DNA of 29,027 nucleotides from contig DASSTR010000039.1 of the NCBI GenBank assembly GCA_035707825.1, forward strand, positions 1-29,027, written 5' to 3'. Below the pieces are notes generated by a model, which saw nothing but the letters and a program-made list of their open reading frames with translations, did not search any database and was not told the origin of the DNA. Below are positions 21,901 through 28,646 of this stretch, one piece after another (position 1 is the stretch's first letter; every line of letters starts with the position of its first letter). A program made the position numbers and the translations under genes. This DNA comes from VRUE01 sp035707825. Lineage in GTDB: Bacteria; Actinomycetota; Thermoleophilia; Solirubrobacterales; 70-9.

Positions 21901-22017
21901 CTTCGCAACCACGACGTCTGCCCGCCCTTCTGCGAATTCGCCCCGATCTGCCGGCGCGACCGGGCGCCGATCGTCGAGGGCGACGCGAACGGCGGCGACC
22001 GCGAGGACGCCGAATGA
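18946..22017 (+). CDS. addB: AddB-like helicase-nuclease subunit with Fe-S nuclease domain
   Basis: 1023 residues resembling AddB/RexB: an N-terminal inactivated-helicase-like region, then a C-terminal PD-(D/E)XK nuclease. The P-loop position reads G8-P-P-N-S-G-R14-R-G, lacking the Walker A lysine, so ATP hydrolysis here is unlikely. The nuclease core includes GAIDRVD (about 856-862) and VVIDYKF (about 869-875). Cysteines C724 (FDLCSY), C992, C996 and C1002 (CPPFCEFAPIC) form the 4-Cys iron-sulfur staple known from AddB; spacing in the last group is C-x3-C-x5-C. AddAB complexes resect double-strand breaks before RecA loading. GTG 18946 is leaderless by TAAGCT. The stop overlaps the addA start (ATGA). 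Confidence 0.88.
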   Translation: MPLNLIHGPPNSGRRGLIRERFVDALDREPVLVVPNMDDVFGFERELCADQVVLGGSVMTFGALFRTVATMGGSPPGPELTASQRLQAISAAISERQRELGPLRRSASHPGFVTAFERLLDELQAAGVNPEAVGPEAMTLETSAYMSDLASLCLGYTEVRRRLQRTDAHVVARDAIALLREDPELWRQRPLFIYGFDDLTGNQLELLGALAGIAEVTMAFPFEEGRAALAARAGLLGRLRSQIGVAEEVVTEPRPENTSNPLLYHLERHFGILGSPVHEAAEGLVLLRSAGERGEAEAIAAEVAKLISAGADPAEIAIVARDPARRGPTLASVLESYGISTALEAELPVSGTAVGGALIALLEAEFGAGRASDLLRYLRGPSGIAPRHVDWLERTVRRRRLQSAAEALAVWEVEGRAPPHDLARLRKAAGSPSALVEAVGKCAATMASRPMRDAEDGPLPGPGDGVELRAAAAISSALGELAEMDRLSPRPEDLVDVLRGLEFRVWSGPVEGRVRIASPYRLRAARFDHVVVASLQDGEFPRRDRGSDPFLSESQRESLGLEPRRDTEAEERYLFYACLSLPRESLFLSYRDSDDGGAAEARSPFIDEVLLLLPHGETVEGVEEAITRGRDLAQVAHPVAEAPSESELARAIAAQGANEDTTALLEAAGAGERVRERVGARIDAARRAEAATRAPGPLTNPAVIESLAAIPAYGGTTLEQFDLCSYMWFASHELDPQPLDPVPDALIQGGLIHEALFRLYKERPQGDPLPRPASLSAWTGRGRQLVAEIAAEREMGRHPAERAILRRVETLLARFLAEEAARDPRGFEPWLLEAAFGEEEDSDRPALEIDGWKLHGAIDRVDRDGEGRAVVIDYKFSGGVTPLEKFEEKAKLQLQLYLLAVAEHWGARPVGGLYHPLRATSARRPRGALLSEAVPALSSYQPYNNDLLDGEGMEELLGQARRRAGEIVARIRSGDIRRDPGPAPGLRNHDVCPPFCEFAPICRRDRAPIVEGDANGGDREDAE

Positions 22018-25000
22018 GCGAGGCAGCCACGATCGGCGAGCGCACGCCGACGCCCGAGCAGGCGGCGGCGATCAACCTCAGCGGGCGCGACGCGCTGCTG
22101 GAGGCCGGCGCCGGGGCCGGCAAGACGGGCGTGATGGTGGACCGCTACTGCCGGCTGGTCTGCGAGCAGCACATGGAGGCGGACGCGATCCTCGCGATCA
22201 CCTTCACCGATAAGGCGGCGGCCGAGCTGCGCCAGCGGATCCGCGCCGAGCTGACGCGTCGCGCCGAGCAGGGCGAGGAACGGGCGCGCGAGCTGCTGGG
22301 CGAGATCGGCGGCGCCTGGGTGACGACCATCCACGGCTTCTGCAACCGCCTGCTCGCCCGCCATCCGGTCGCCGTGGGAATCGATCCCCGCTTCCGCGTC
22401 CTCGACGCCCCGGAGACGGCGCGGGCGGCGCACGAGGCCTTCGACGAAGCGCTGGAGGAGCTCCTCGAGGCGGGGGTCGAGGCGCACGAGGAACTCGTCG
22501 CCACCTACGGCGTCGAGGGCCTGCGGGCGATCGTGATCGACGCCTATGCGGAGCTGCGCAGCCGCGGGGTCGCCGATCCCCGGCTGCCCGACCCCCCCGC
22601 CCCCGACGCGGCGGAGGCGACGCGGCACGCGATCGAGACGATCGAGGCAACGCTGGCGGAGTTGAAACCCGACAGCACCCATCGGCCCTTCCTGGAGCGC
22701 GCCGCGGCGACCCTTGCCGGCGGCGGCCGCGAGCTCGATCTCGACGAGCTGGCCTCCCTGCGCGTGAAGAGCAAGGCCAAAGACGTGACGGCCTGCCGGG
22801 AGGCGATCGACGACGTGGTGGCGCGCAGCGCCGAGGCGGGAGCCGGCGGGGACGCATACCGGGGGCTCGGGGAGCTGCTGCGCCTCTTCTCGGTCCGCTT
22901 TGCGGCCGCCAAGCAGCGGCGCTCGGGGATCGACTTCGAGGACCTGCAGCTGCTCGCGGTCGGCCTGCTCGAAAAAGCCGAGATCGGCGACGCCTACCGC
23001 TCCCAGTTCAAGCAGCTGATGGTCGACGAGTTCCAGGACACGAACCTCCTGCAGCTGCGCCTGATCGAGTCCCTGCGCGGGCCAGGCTCGGAGCTGATGG
23101 TGGTCGGCGACGAGTTCCAGTCGATCTACGGCTTTCGCCATGCCGACCTCGACGTGTTCCGGGCCCAGCGCTCGGCGATGGACGAGCGGCCGCGCGCGGG
23201 AGTGATGGAGTTGAGCGGCAACTTCCGCTCCCGGCCTGAGGTGATCGGCGCCGTCAACGAGCTGGCCGGCAAGATGCTCGGAGAGTCGTTCCGCCCCCTG
23301 CGCGTCGGCTCCTCCCCGGAGAAGCAGCTCGACGAACCGGCGGTCGAGCTGCTGCTCACCGGCCGCGACGGCTGGGACGGCAAGGGGATCGACCTCGAGC
23401 CGGCGGTCGACAGCAGCACGCCGCTCAACTGCCTGGCCGAGGCGCGCTTCGTCGCCGAGCGGCTGCGCGCCCTGGTCGACGAGGGCTACGAGCGCAGCGA
23501 AATGGTCGTCCTGCTGCGGGCCTTCTCCCATCTCGACGCCTACGAGGACTCGCTCGAGCGAGCCGGCCTGCGGCCCTACGTCGTCGGGGGTCGCGGCTAC
23601 TGGTCCCAGCAGCAGGTGGCCGACGTCTGCGCGCTGCTGGCGACGATCGCCAACCCACTCGACGACGAGGCACTGTTCGGCGCCCTGGCCTCTCCGGCAT
23701 GCGGCCTCACCCCCGACACGCTCTGGCTGCTGCGCACGGCCGCCGGCAACGACAGGCACGTCTGGCCGGCGGTCGAGCGAGCGGCGGGCCTGGGCGAAGG
23801 CGAGCTCGAGGAGCCGCAGCGACTGGAGCAGATCGGCGAGCCGGAGCTGGCCCTCCTGCACCGCTTCGCCGAGACGATCGCGGGCCTGCGCGAGCGCGGC
23901 ACCCGCATCTCCCTCGCCGGCCTGATCGAGGCCGTGGTCAGCCGGACCGGCTACGACCTGGCGGTGCTGATGCGCGCCGCCGGGGAGGCGCGCTTCGCCA
24001 ACGTCCGCAAGCTGATGCGCCTGGCGGCGGAGTTCGAGTCGCGCGAGGGGCGGGACCTGCGGGGGCTGCTCGACTTCATCGCCTCCCAGATCGATGCCAG
24101 CGCCGCGGAGGCGCAGGCGGCAACCGCCGTCGAGGGGCACGACGGGGTGCGGATCATGACCGTCCACAACGCCAAGGGACTCGAGTTCGAGGTCGTCGCC
24201 GTGCCGGACCTCGCGCGCAGCCTGCTCGCCGGCGCCCGGGCGCCGCTGCTCTCGCTCGGCCGCGGCGAGGACTCGGGGGTGGGAATGCAGTTCCGGCGCC
24301 TCGGCGCCACCTCGATCAACCTCTACTCCTATGTGGACCTCTGCGAGAAGGAAAAGGAGCGCGACGCCGAAGAGGGGCTGCGCCTCTTCTACGTCGCCGC
24401 CACCCGGGCCCGCGAGCGGCTGATCCTCAGCGGCGTCGTCAAGTCAAAGCCGAGTCGGGAAGTCACGCCCGCGACATCGGTCGTCGAGCGGATCGTCACC
24501 GGTTTCGACATCGATCGCGAGAGCGACTCCATGCTGCCGGTCCCCGCCCCCCTGCCCCGCGAAGGCCTCGACAGGATCTTCGAGCCCTCCGAGGTCGCGG
24601 TCCGGGTCAGCCGCCCCTCCCCGGCGCGGGCGGCGGAGCTGGCCGTGCGGCTGCGGGACGCCGACCGCGAGCGAGCGATCGGCCGGGGGCCCGCTCCGCT
24701 GGACCGCCGGCGGGCGCCCGCGGTGCCAAGGCGGCCGCTGTCCTACTCGGCCATCTCCGCCTACGACGAATGCGCCTACCGCTTCTACATGGAGCGCGTG
24801 CTCGGCCTCGGCTCGGGACGCGGCAGCGCCGCAGGCGACGGGGGCGCAGGCTCCCCCAACGGGGGACCGGACGAGCTCGACACCGCCCTCGGGGATGCCT
24901 CGCCGAGGGAAGAGCGCACCGCTCACGGAACCGCTGTGCACGCGCTGCTCGAGTGGAGCGAGGCCAACGAGTGGCGAGAGCCGGACTCCGATCTGGCCCG

Positions 25001-25583
25001 CCGTCATGCCCTCGCCGCCGGGCTGAACGCGGATAGCCCCCCCGAGGAGCTGATCGCGCCGGTGCGAGGCTGGCTCGGCTCGGAGCTCTGCAGGACGCGG
25101 GTGGCGCCTCCCGGCGCGACCGTGAGGGCCGAGGCGCCGATCCTGCTCGGCGTCGGCGGCACGGTCGTGCGGGGCTCGATCGATCTGCTGGTCGACCGTC
25201 CCGGCGAGCCGCCACTGGTGGTCGATTACAAGACAGACCGCCTCGACGGCTCCGACCCGGCCTCCCATGCCGCCCATTACGAGATCCAGCGCTCGATCTA
25301 CGCCCTGGCGGTGAGCGAAGCGCTCGGCGTGCCCGCGGTCGAGGTCGCGTATGTCTTCCTCGAGCGCCCCGATGAGCCGGTCATCTCGGAGTTCGACGCC
25401 GCGGATCTGAAAGCGGCCCGGGCGCGCCTCACCAAGGCGATCGAGCAGATCGGCGCCGGCGAGTTTCCGACCGCCGCTCCCGAGGAGCGCAGCTGGGCGC
25501 TATGCGAGGGCTGCCCGGCCCTGGGGCGGCTCTGCGCCGGGCCCCACCGCGATCAGGAGAGCTCGTCGGAGAAGTCGAGCTGA
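22014..25583 (+). CDS. addA: AddA-like UvrD-family helicase with C-terminal nuclease
   Basis: 1189 residues with the full SF1 helicase set: Walker A AGAGAGKT (31-38, K37), motif Ia (ITFTDKAAAELRQRI), motif II (MVDEFQDTN), motif III (VGDEFQSIYGFRHAD), motif IV (LSGNFRSRPEV), motif V (IMTVHNAKGLEFEVV) and motif VI (FYVAATRARERLIL). The C-terminal PD-(D/E)XK nuclease shows GSIDLLVD and VVDYKTDR (about 1055-1075). C920 (YDECAYRFY), C1164, C1167 and C1174 give a complete 4-Cys Fe-S signature around this nuclease, unusual for AddA and more like AdnAB subunits. It unwinds and degrades DNA ends with its AddB partner. Its 3' end overlaps convergent xseB by 31 bp. Confidence 0.93.
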   Translation: MSEAATIGERTPTPEQAAAINLSGRDALLEAGAGAGKTGVMVDRYCRLVCEQHMEADAILAITFTDKAAAELRQRIRAELTRRAEQGEERARELLGEIGGAWVTTIHGFCNRLLARHPVAVGIDPRFRVLDAPETARAAHEAFDEALEELLEAGVEAHEELVATYGVEGLRAIVIDAYAELRSRGVADPRLPDPPAPDAAEATRHAIETIEATLAELKPDSTHRPFLERAAATLAGGGRELDLDELASLRVKSKAKDVTACREAIDDVVARSAEAGAGGDAYRGLGELLRLFSVRFAAAKQRRSGIDFEDLQLLAVGLLEKAEIGDAYRSQFKQLMVDEFQDTNLLQLRLIESLRGPGSELMVVGDEFQSIYGFRHADLDVFRAQRSAMDERPRAGVMELSGNFRSRPEVIGAVNELAGKMLGESFRPLRVGSSPEKQLDEPAVELLLTGRDGWDGKGIDLEPAVDSSTPLNCLAEARFVAERLRALVDEGYERSEMVVLLRAFSHLDAYEDSLERAGLRPYVVGGRGYWSQQQVADVCALLATIANPLDDEALFGALASPACGLTPDTLWLLRTAAGNDRHVWPAVERAAGLGEGELEEPQRLEQIGEPELALLHRFAETIAGLRERGTRISLAGLIEAVVSRTGYDLAVLMRAAGEARFANVRKLMRLAAEFESREGRDLRGLLDFIASQIDASAAEAQAATAVEGHDGVRIMTVHNAKGLEFEVVAVPDLARSLLAGARAPLLSLGRGEDSGVGMQFRRLGATSINLYSYVDLCEKEKERDAEEGLRLFYVAATRARERLILSGVVKSKPSREVTPATSVVERIVTGFDIDRESDSMLPVPAPLPREGLDRIFEPSEVAVRVSRPSPARAAELAVRLRDADRERAIGRGPAPLDRRRAPAVPRRPLSYSAISAYDECAYRFYMERVLGLGSGRGSAAGDGGAGSPNGGPDELDTALGDASPREERTAHGTAVHALLEWSEANEWREPDSDLARRHALAAGLNADSPPEELIAPVRGWLGSELCRTRVAPPGATVRAEAPILLGVGGTVVRGSIDLLVDRPGEPPLVVDYKTDRLDGSDPASHAAHYEIQRSIYALAVSEALGVPAVEVAYVFLERPDEPVISEFDAADLKAARARLTKAIEQIGAGEFPTAAPEERSWALCEGCPALGRLCAGPHRDQESSSEKSS

Positions 25584-25798
25584 GCAGCCAGCTGCTCGAG
25601 CCTCAGCTCCTCGAACCCCTTGTCGACGTCGCCCAGCTCGGACGCGCAGTAGGCGATCAGGTCGCGGCCCTCCCGGCACAGATCGAGGGTCTCGCGCAGG
25701 CCGGCCTCTCCCGAGTCGAGCCGCTCGATGATCTCCTCCAGCCGCGCCACCGCGGCCTCGTAGGAGTCGGGCGCGCCGCCGCGCTCGGCGTCGCTCAC
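25553..25798 (-). CDS. xseB: Exonuclease VII small subunit
   Basis: 81 residues from GTG 25798. The family pattern is clear: SYEAAVARLEEIIERLDSGEA, then LDLCREGRDLIAYCASELGDVDK. Two long helices form the coiled XseB hairpin that binds XseA. Together they make exonuclease VII, which degrades single-stranded DNA from both ends without metal. The start overlaps the xseA stop by 4 bp (GTGA). The last 31 bp are antisense to the end of addA. Length is normal for the family. Confidence 0.93.
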   Translation of the reverse strand: MSDAERGGAPDSYEAAVARLEEIIERLDSGEAGLRETLDLCREGRDLIAYCASELGDVDKGFEELRLEQLAAQLDFSDELS

Positions 25799-27084
25799 GA
25801 ATCGCCCCCAGCGCCTGTGGCGTGGTCTCCGGAATCGCTCCCGGTGTTTGTGGCGCCGTCCCCGGAATCGCTCCCGGGGTTTGCGGCGCCCTTCCCGGCG
25901 CCGGCTGCGTCGATGGACGCCGCCACCGTGCCGTCGGAGAAGCGCAGGCTGACCCGGGCCTCCGCCCGCGCGGCCCCGGCGCTCCGCAGCGGCTCGCCAT
26001 CCGGGCCTTCGACGAGCGCGTAGCCGCGCTTGTGCAGTCGCTCTGGATCGTGCGCCCGCAGTGCCATCGCGAGGTGGAGCAGCTCGCGCCGGCGTCCCCT
26101 CATCGCCACCGCCGCCGCGCGCGAGAGCCCCGAGACCCGCCGGGCCGTCGCGCCGGCGCCCCGCTTGCCCAGCGCGGTGTCCCGAGCCCGCCGCAGCGCG
26201 ACGGCGCTGCGGGCGAGGTCGCGCCGCGCCGCATTGCACTCGAGGGGCACGGCGGCCTCGGCGGCGTGCGTCGGCGTCGAGCAGGCCTCGGCGGCGACGT
26301 CGTCGATCAGGGTCGAATCGCGCTCGTGGCCAACCGCGGCGATCACCGGCACACGCAGCATCGCGACCGTGCGGCAGAGGGTCTCGTCGCAGAAGGTCCA
26401 CAGATCGGCGCGGCTGCCGCCTCCCCTCGTGGCGACGATCACGTCCACCTCCGGGCGGGCGGCGAGGTCGCCGATCGCGGTCGAGATCGCGGGCGCCGCA
26501 TGGCGGTCCTGGACCGGGGCGTACGCCCAGACCAGGGTCCCGGCCCAGCCCCGCCGCCGCAGGGCGGCGACGAGGTCGCGCCCGGCGGCGCCCTGCTCGG
26601 AGGTGACGACGCCGATCGTTCTCGGCAGCAGCGGTCTGCGGAGCTGCTTCTGAAGGCCAAACAGCCCCTCCAGGCGAAGCTGCCTGCGCAGCGCTTCCAG
26701 CTGGGCCAGCAGGTCCCCCTCGCCCGCCAGTCGCAGCTCGCTGATCCGGAACGCGAAGCTCGGGGAAGCGTGGATGCCGCCGGGGTAGTAGTCGGGACGG
26801 CCGGTGACGACGAACATCGCGCCCTCGCGCAGGTCGTCCTCGGTGAGCCCCATGTCCTCGAGGTCCCCTAGCCAGACCGAGGTCGGGACGGCCCCATCGC
26901 CGTCGCGCAGCTCAAAGCGCATCTGCACCGCGCTGCGGCTGAGGTCGCAGATCTCCCCGATCAGCCGCACGGGCTCGCGGCCCTGGAATTCCTCCTGCAG
27001 CTTACGGGCGTAGCTGCCAACCGGCAGCGGTCCGGCCGCCGCCGACCCCGACGTCTCACTCGACGATGGGGCCTTGCCGTCCAC
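25795..27084 (-). CDS. xseA: Exonuclease VII large subunit
   Basis: 429 residues. An N-terminal OB fold (about 20-125: VRLIGEICDLSRSAVQMRFEL, GMFVV-like strand GAMFVVTGRPDYYPGG) is followed by the catalytic domain. Conserved catalytic segments are PRTIGVVTSEQGAAGRDL, VIVATRGGGSRADLWTF, VPVIAAVGHERDSTLIDDVA and STPTHAAE. The C-terminal helical region contains HKRGYALVEGPDG, as in XseA. The last about 30 residues are a low-complexity tail made of an 11-residue repeat. GTG 27084 lies 9 nt after the HxlR stop, so the genes may be co-transcribed. The tail is not part of the family. Confidence 0.93.
   Translation of the reverse strand: MDGKAPSSSETSGSAAAGPLPVGSYARKLQEEFQGREPVRLIGEICDLSRSAVQMRFELRDGDGAVPTSVWLGDLEDMGLTEDDLREGAMFVVTGRPDYYPGGIHASPSFAFRISELRLAGEGDLLAQLEALRRQLRLEGLFGLQKQLRRPLLPRTIGVVTSEQGAAGRDLVAALRRRGWAGTLVWAYAPVQDRHAAPAISTAIGDLAARPEVDVIVATRGGGSRADLWTFCDETLCRTVAMLRVPVIAAVGHERDSTLIDDVAAEACSTPTHAAEAAVPLECNAARRDLARSAVALRRARDTALGKRGAGATARRVSGLSRAAAVAMRGRRRELLHLAMALRAHDPERLHKRGYALVEGPDGEPLRSAGAARAEARVSLRFSDGTVAASIDAAGAGKGAANPGSDSGDGATNTGSDSGDHATGAGGDS
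25829..25894 (-). repeat. 33-bp tandem repeat in the 3' end of xseA
   Basis: Two 33-bp copies starting at 25829 and 25862 share CCGGAATCGCTCCCGG and then diverge slightly; a degenerate partial copy follows towards 25796. They encode the 11-residue units NPGSDSGDGAT and NTGSDSGDHAT. The period is a multiple of three, so copy-number change would keep the frame and alter only the disordered XseA tail. Confidence 0.75.
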
Positions 27085-27093
27085 GAACCGCGG

Positions 27094-27435
27094 CTACTCG
27101 GTACGCCAGCGGCGCGCCCAGGAGCGCAGCTCGGCAATCGCAGGGCCGAGGTCGGCCCCCTTGGGGGTCAGGGAATAGGTGACGCGCACGGGGGTGCCGG
27201 GCTCCACCACCCGTTCGACCAGGCCTTCGTCCTCCAGCTCCCGAAGGCGCTGGGACAGCAGGCGGTCCGAGAGCCCTGGCACGGCCTTCGCCAGCTCGCC
27301 GAAGCGCAGAGGGCGCTCGGTGAGGGTGCTGAGGATGGCGCCTGTCCAGCGCTTGCCGATCAGCTCGATCGCGGCGTGAAAATGAGGGCAGACTGCCTTG
27401 CTGGCCTGAGTGGCAGCGGTTGCTTCCACACACAT
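27094..27435 (-). CDS. HxlR-family transcriptional regulator, YodB-like
   Basis: 113 residues forming one winged helix-turn-helix: AVCPHFHAAIELIGKRW, then LRFGELAKAVPGLSDRLLSQ, LEDEGLVERVV and the wing TPVRVTYSLTPKG. The conserved cysteine C16 precedes the IGKRW motif, as Cys6 does in B. subtilis YodB, a thiol-based sensor of quinones and oxidants; overall resemblance to YodB is strong. It probably represses genes until the cysteine is modified. ATG 27435 is directly below a TACT-N7-AGTA palindrome matching YodB-type boxes. It is divergent from the MarP-like protease gene and lies just before xseA. Confidence 0.92.
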   Translation of the reverse strand: MCVEATAATQASKAVCPHFHAAIELIGKRWTGAILSTLTERPLRFGELAKAVPGLSDRLLSQRLRELEDEGLVERVVEPGTPVRVTYSLTPKGADLGPAIAELRSWARRWRTE

Positions 27436-27439
27436 CAGC

Positions 27440-27456
27440 TTACTGACCGTAAGTAA
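27440..27456. promoter_or_regulatory. YodB-type operator between hxlR and the protease gene
   Basis: TTACT (27440-27444) and AGTAA (27452-27456) flank a 7-nt spacer, giving TACT-N7-AGTA, the arrangement I recall for YodB/HxlR binding boxes. A second overlapping repeat, TTAC-N5-GTAA, occupies 27440-27452. It lies 4 bp above the regulator ATG and 21 bp above the GTG of the protease gene, so it could repress both. Confidence 0.6.
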
Positions 27457-27477
27457 CGAGGCTGGTTGGATGTATGA

Positions 27478-28623
27478 GTGACCGTCTTGGATTGGGGAAT
27501 CGTCGCTTTCACGGCGGCGCTGGCGATCTGGGGCTTCCGGCAGGGCTTGATCGTCGGGGCGATGACCCTGATCGGCTTCGGGGCCGGCGCCTTCGCGGGC
27601 AGCCGCCTGGGCCCGCTGATCCTGGCCGGAGGCGCGGAGTCTCCCTACGCGCCCCTCGTCGCGGCGCTGCTGGCGCTGCTGGTCGGGGCCTCGGCGGCGG
27701 TGGCCTTCGAGGGCATGGCGCTGGAGTTGAGAGGGCGACTGGTTCGCGGCCGCCCCAAGCTGAATCTCGCCGACGGCGCCAGCGGCGCGGTGCTGATCGC
27801 CGCGGTCGCCCTGGGGATGGCCTGGGTCTTCGGGGCCGTGGCCCTGCACGCCCCGGGCGCCGGCCAGCTGCGCGCCGACGTGCAGCGGTCCCTGATCCTG
27901 CGCAACCTCAACCAGCTGCTGCCCCCCTCTGGCCCGATCCTCAACGCGCTCAACCGCGTCGACCCGGCGCCATCGATCCTCGGCCCCGCGCCTCCCCTCG
28001 CCCGCCCCGACCCGGCGATCGTCGAACGTCCGGACGTACTGGAAGCGGGACATTCGGTCCTCCGCGTGCTCGGCACGGCCTGCGGGCTCGGCGTCGAGGG
28101 CTCCGGCTGGGTCGTCGCCCCCGGTCTGGCGGTCACCAACGCCCACGTCGTCGCCGGCGAGGACGACACCTCGGTGAGCACCCAGGAAGGCGCCTCCTTC
28201 GACGCGGTCGCCGTGTACTACGACCCCCGCGACGACCTCGCCCTGCTGCGCTTCGACGCCGACCTGGCGCCGCTGGCGCTCGCGCCCCGGTCGGGCAGCG
28301 GAACCGGTGCCGCGGTGCTGGGCTACCCCGAAAACGGCCCCTATACGGCAACCCCCGCGCGGCTCGGCACAACCCGCGCGGTGATCACCGAGGACGCCTA
28401 CGGCCGGGGGCCGATCCGGCGCGCGATCGCCTCCCTGCGAGGGTCGGTTCGCAGCGGCAATTCGGGCGGCCCGGTGGTCGACTCGCGGGGCCGCGTCCTC
28501 GCCACCGTCTTCGCCGCCACCACCTCCGGGCCCGCGGGGGGCTTCGCGGTTCCCAACCGGGTGGTCGAAAGAGCGCTTGAAAGAGCCGCTTCGCCGGTCG
28601 ACACAGGCCCCTGCACCGGCTGA
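27478..28623 (+). CDS. MarP-like membrane-anchored serine protease
   Basis: 381 residues. An N-terminal CvpA-like membrane part has four helices (about 5-25, 28-50, 58-78 and 103-123), followed by an external trypsin-like protease domain (about 190-370). The catalytic triad is H223 (TNAHVVAG), D252 or D253 (DPRDDLALLRF) and S329 (SGNSGGPVV). C202 and C379 (DTGPCTG at the C-terminus) match the disulfide of mycobacterial MarP, which supports acid and oxidative stress resistance by cleaving periplasmic cell-wall hydrolases. GTG 27478 is the start; no clear ribosome binding site is visible. It is divergent from the YodB-like regulator. Confidence 0.92.
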   Translation: MTVLDWGIVAFTAALAIWGFRQGLIVGAMTLIGFGAGAFAGSRLGPLILAGGAESPYAPLVAALLALLVGASAAVAFEGMALELRGRLVRGRPKLNLADGASGAVLIAAVALGMAWVFGAVALHAPGAGQLRADVQRSLILRNLNQLLPPSGPILNALNRVDPAPSILGPAPPLARPDPAIVERPDVLEAGHSVLRVLGTACGLGVEGSGWVVAPGLAVTNAHVVAGEDDTSVSTQEGASFDAVAVYYDPRDDLALLRFDADLAPLALAPRSGSGTGAAVLGYPENGPYTATPARLGTTRAVITEDAYGRGPIRRAIASLRGSVRSGNSGGPVVDSRGRVLATVFAATTSGPAGGFAVPNRVVERALERAASPVDTGPCTG

Positions 28624-28632
28624 CTTCACCAT

Positions 28633-28638
28633 TACATT
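28633..28638 (+). promoter_or_regulatory. Candidate -10 of the penicillin-binding protein gene
   Basis: TACATT at 28633-28638, in a short AT-rich interval after the protease gene, is 8 nt before the GTG at 28647. There is no Shine-Dalgarno sequence, so a leaderless or nearly leaderless transcript is likely. Confidence 0.4.
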
Positions 28639-28646
28639 TACCTCTC

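Noticed and set aside
18391..21912. 1173-aa minus-strand frame antisense to the addB-like gene
   Set aside because: It is the mirror of a well-supported gene with nuclease and cysteine motifs. Its composition is Arg/Gly/Val-rich without domains, as expected from antisense frames at this GC content. Only the 3' part after ATG 18846 is a plausible gene.
21771..24167. 798-aa minus-strand frame antisense to the addA-like gene
   Set aside because: It lacks recognisable motifs, while the plus strand carries all SF1 helicase motifs; it is a GC-driven shadow.
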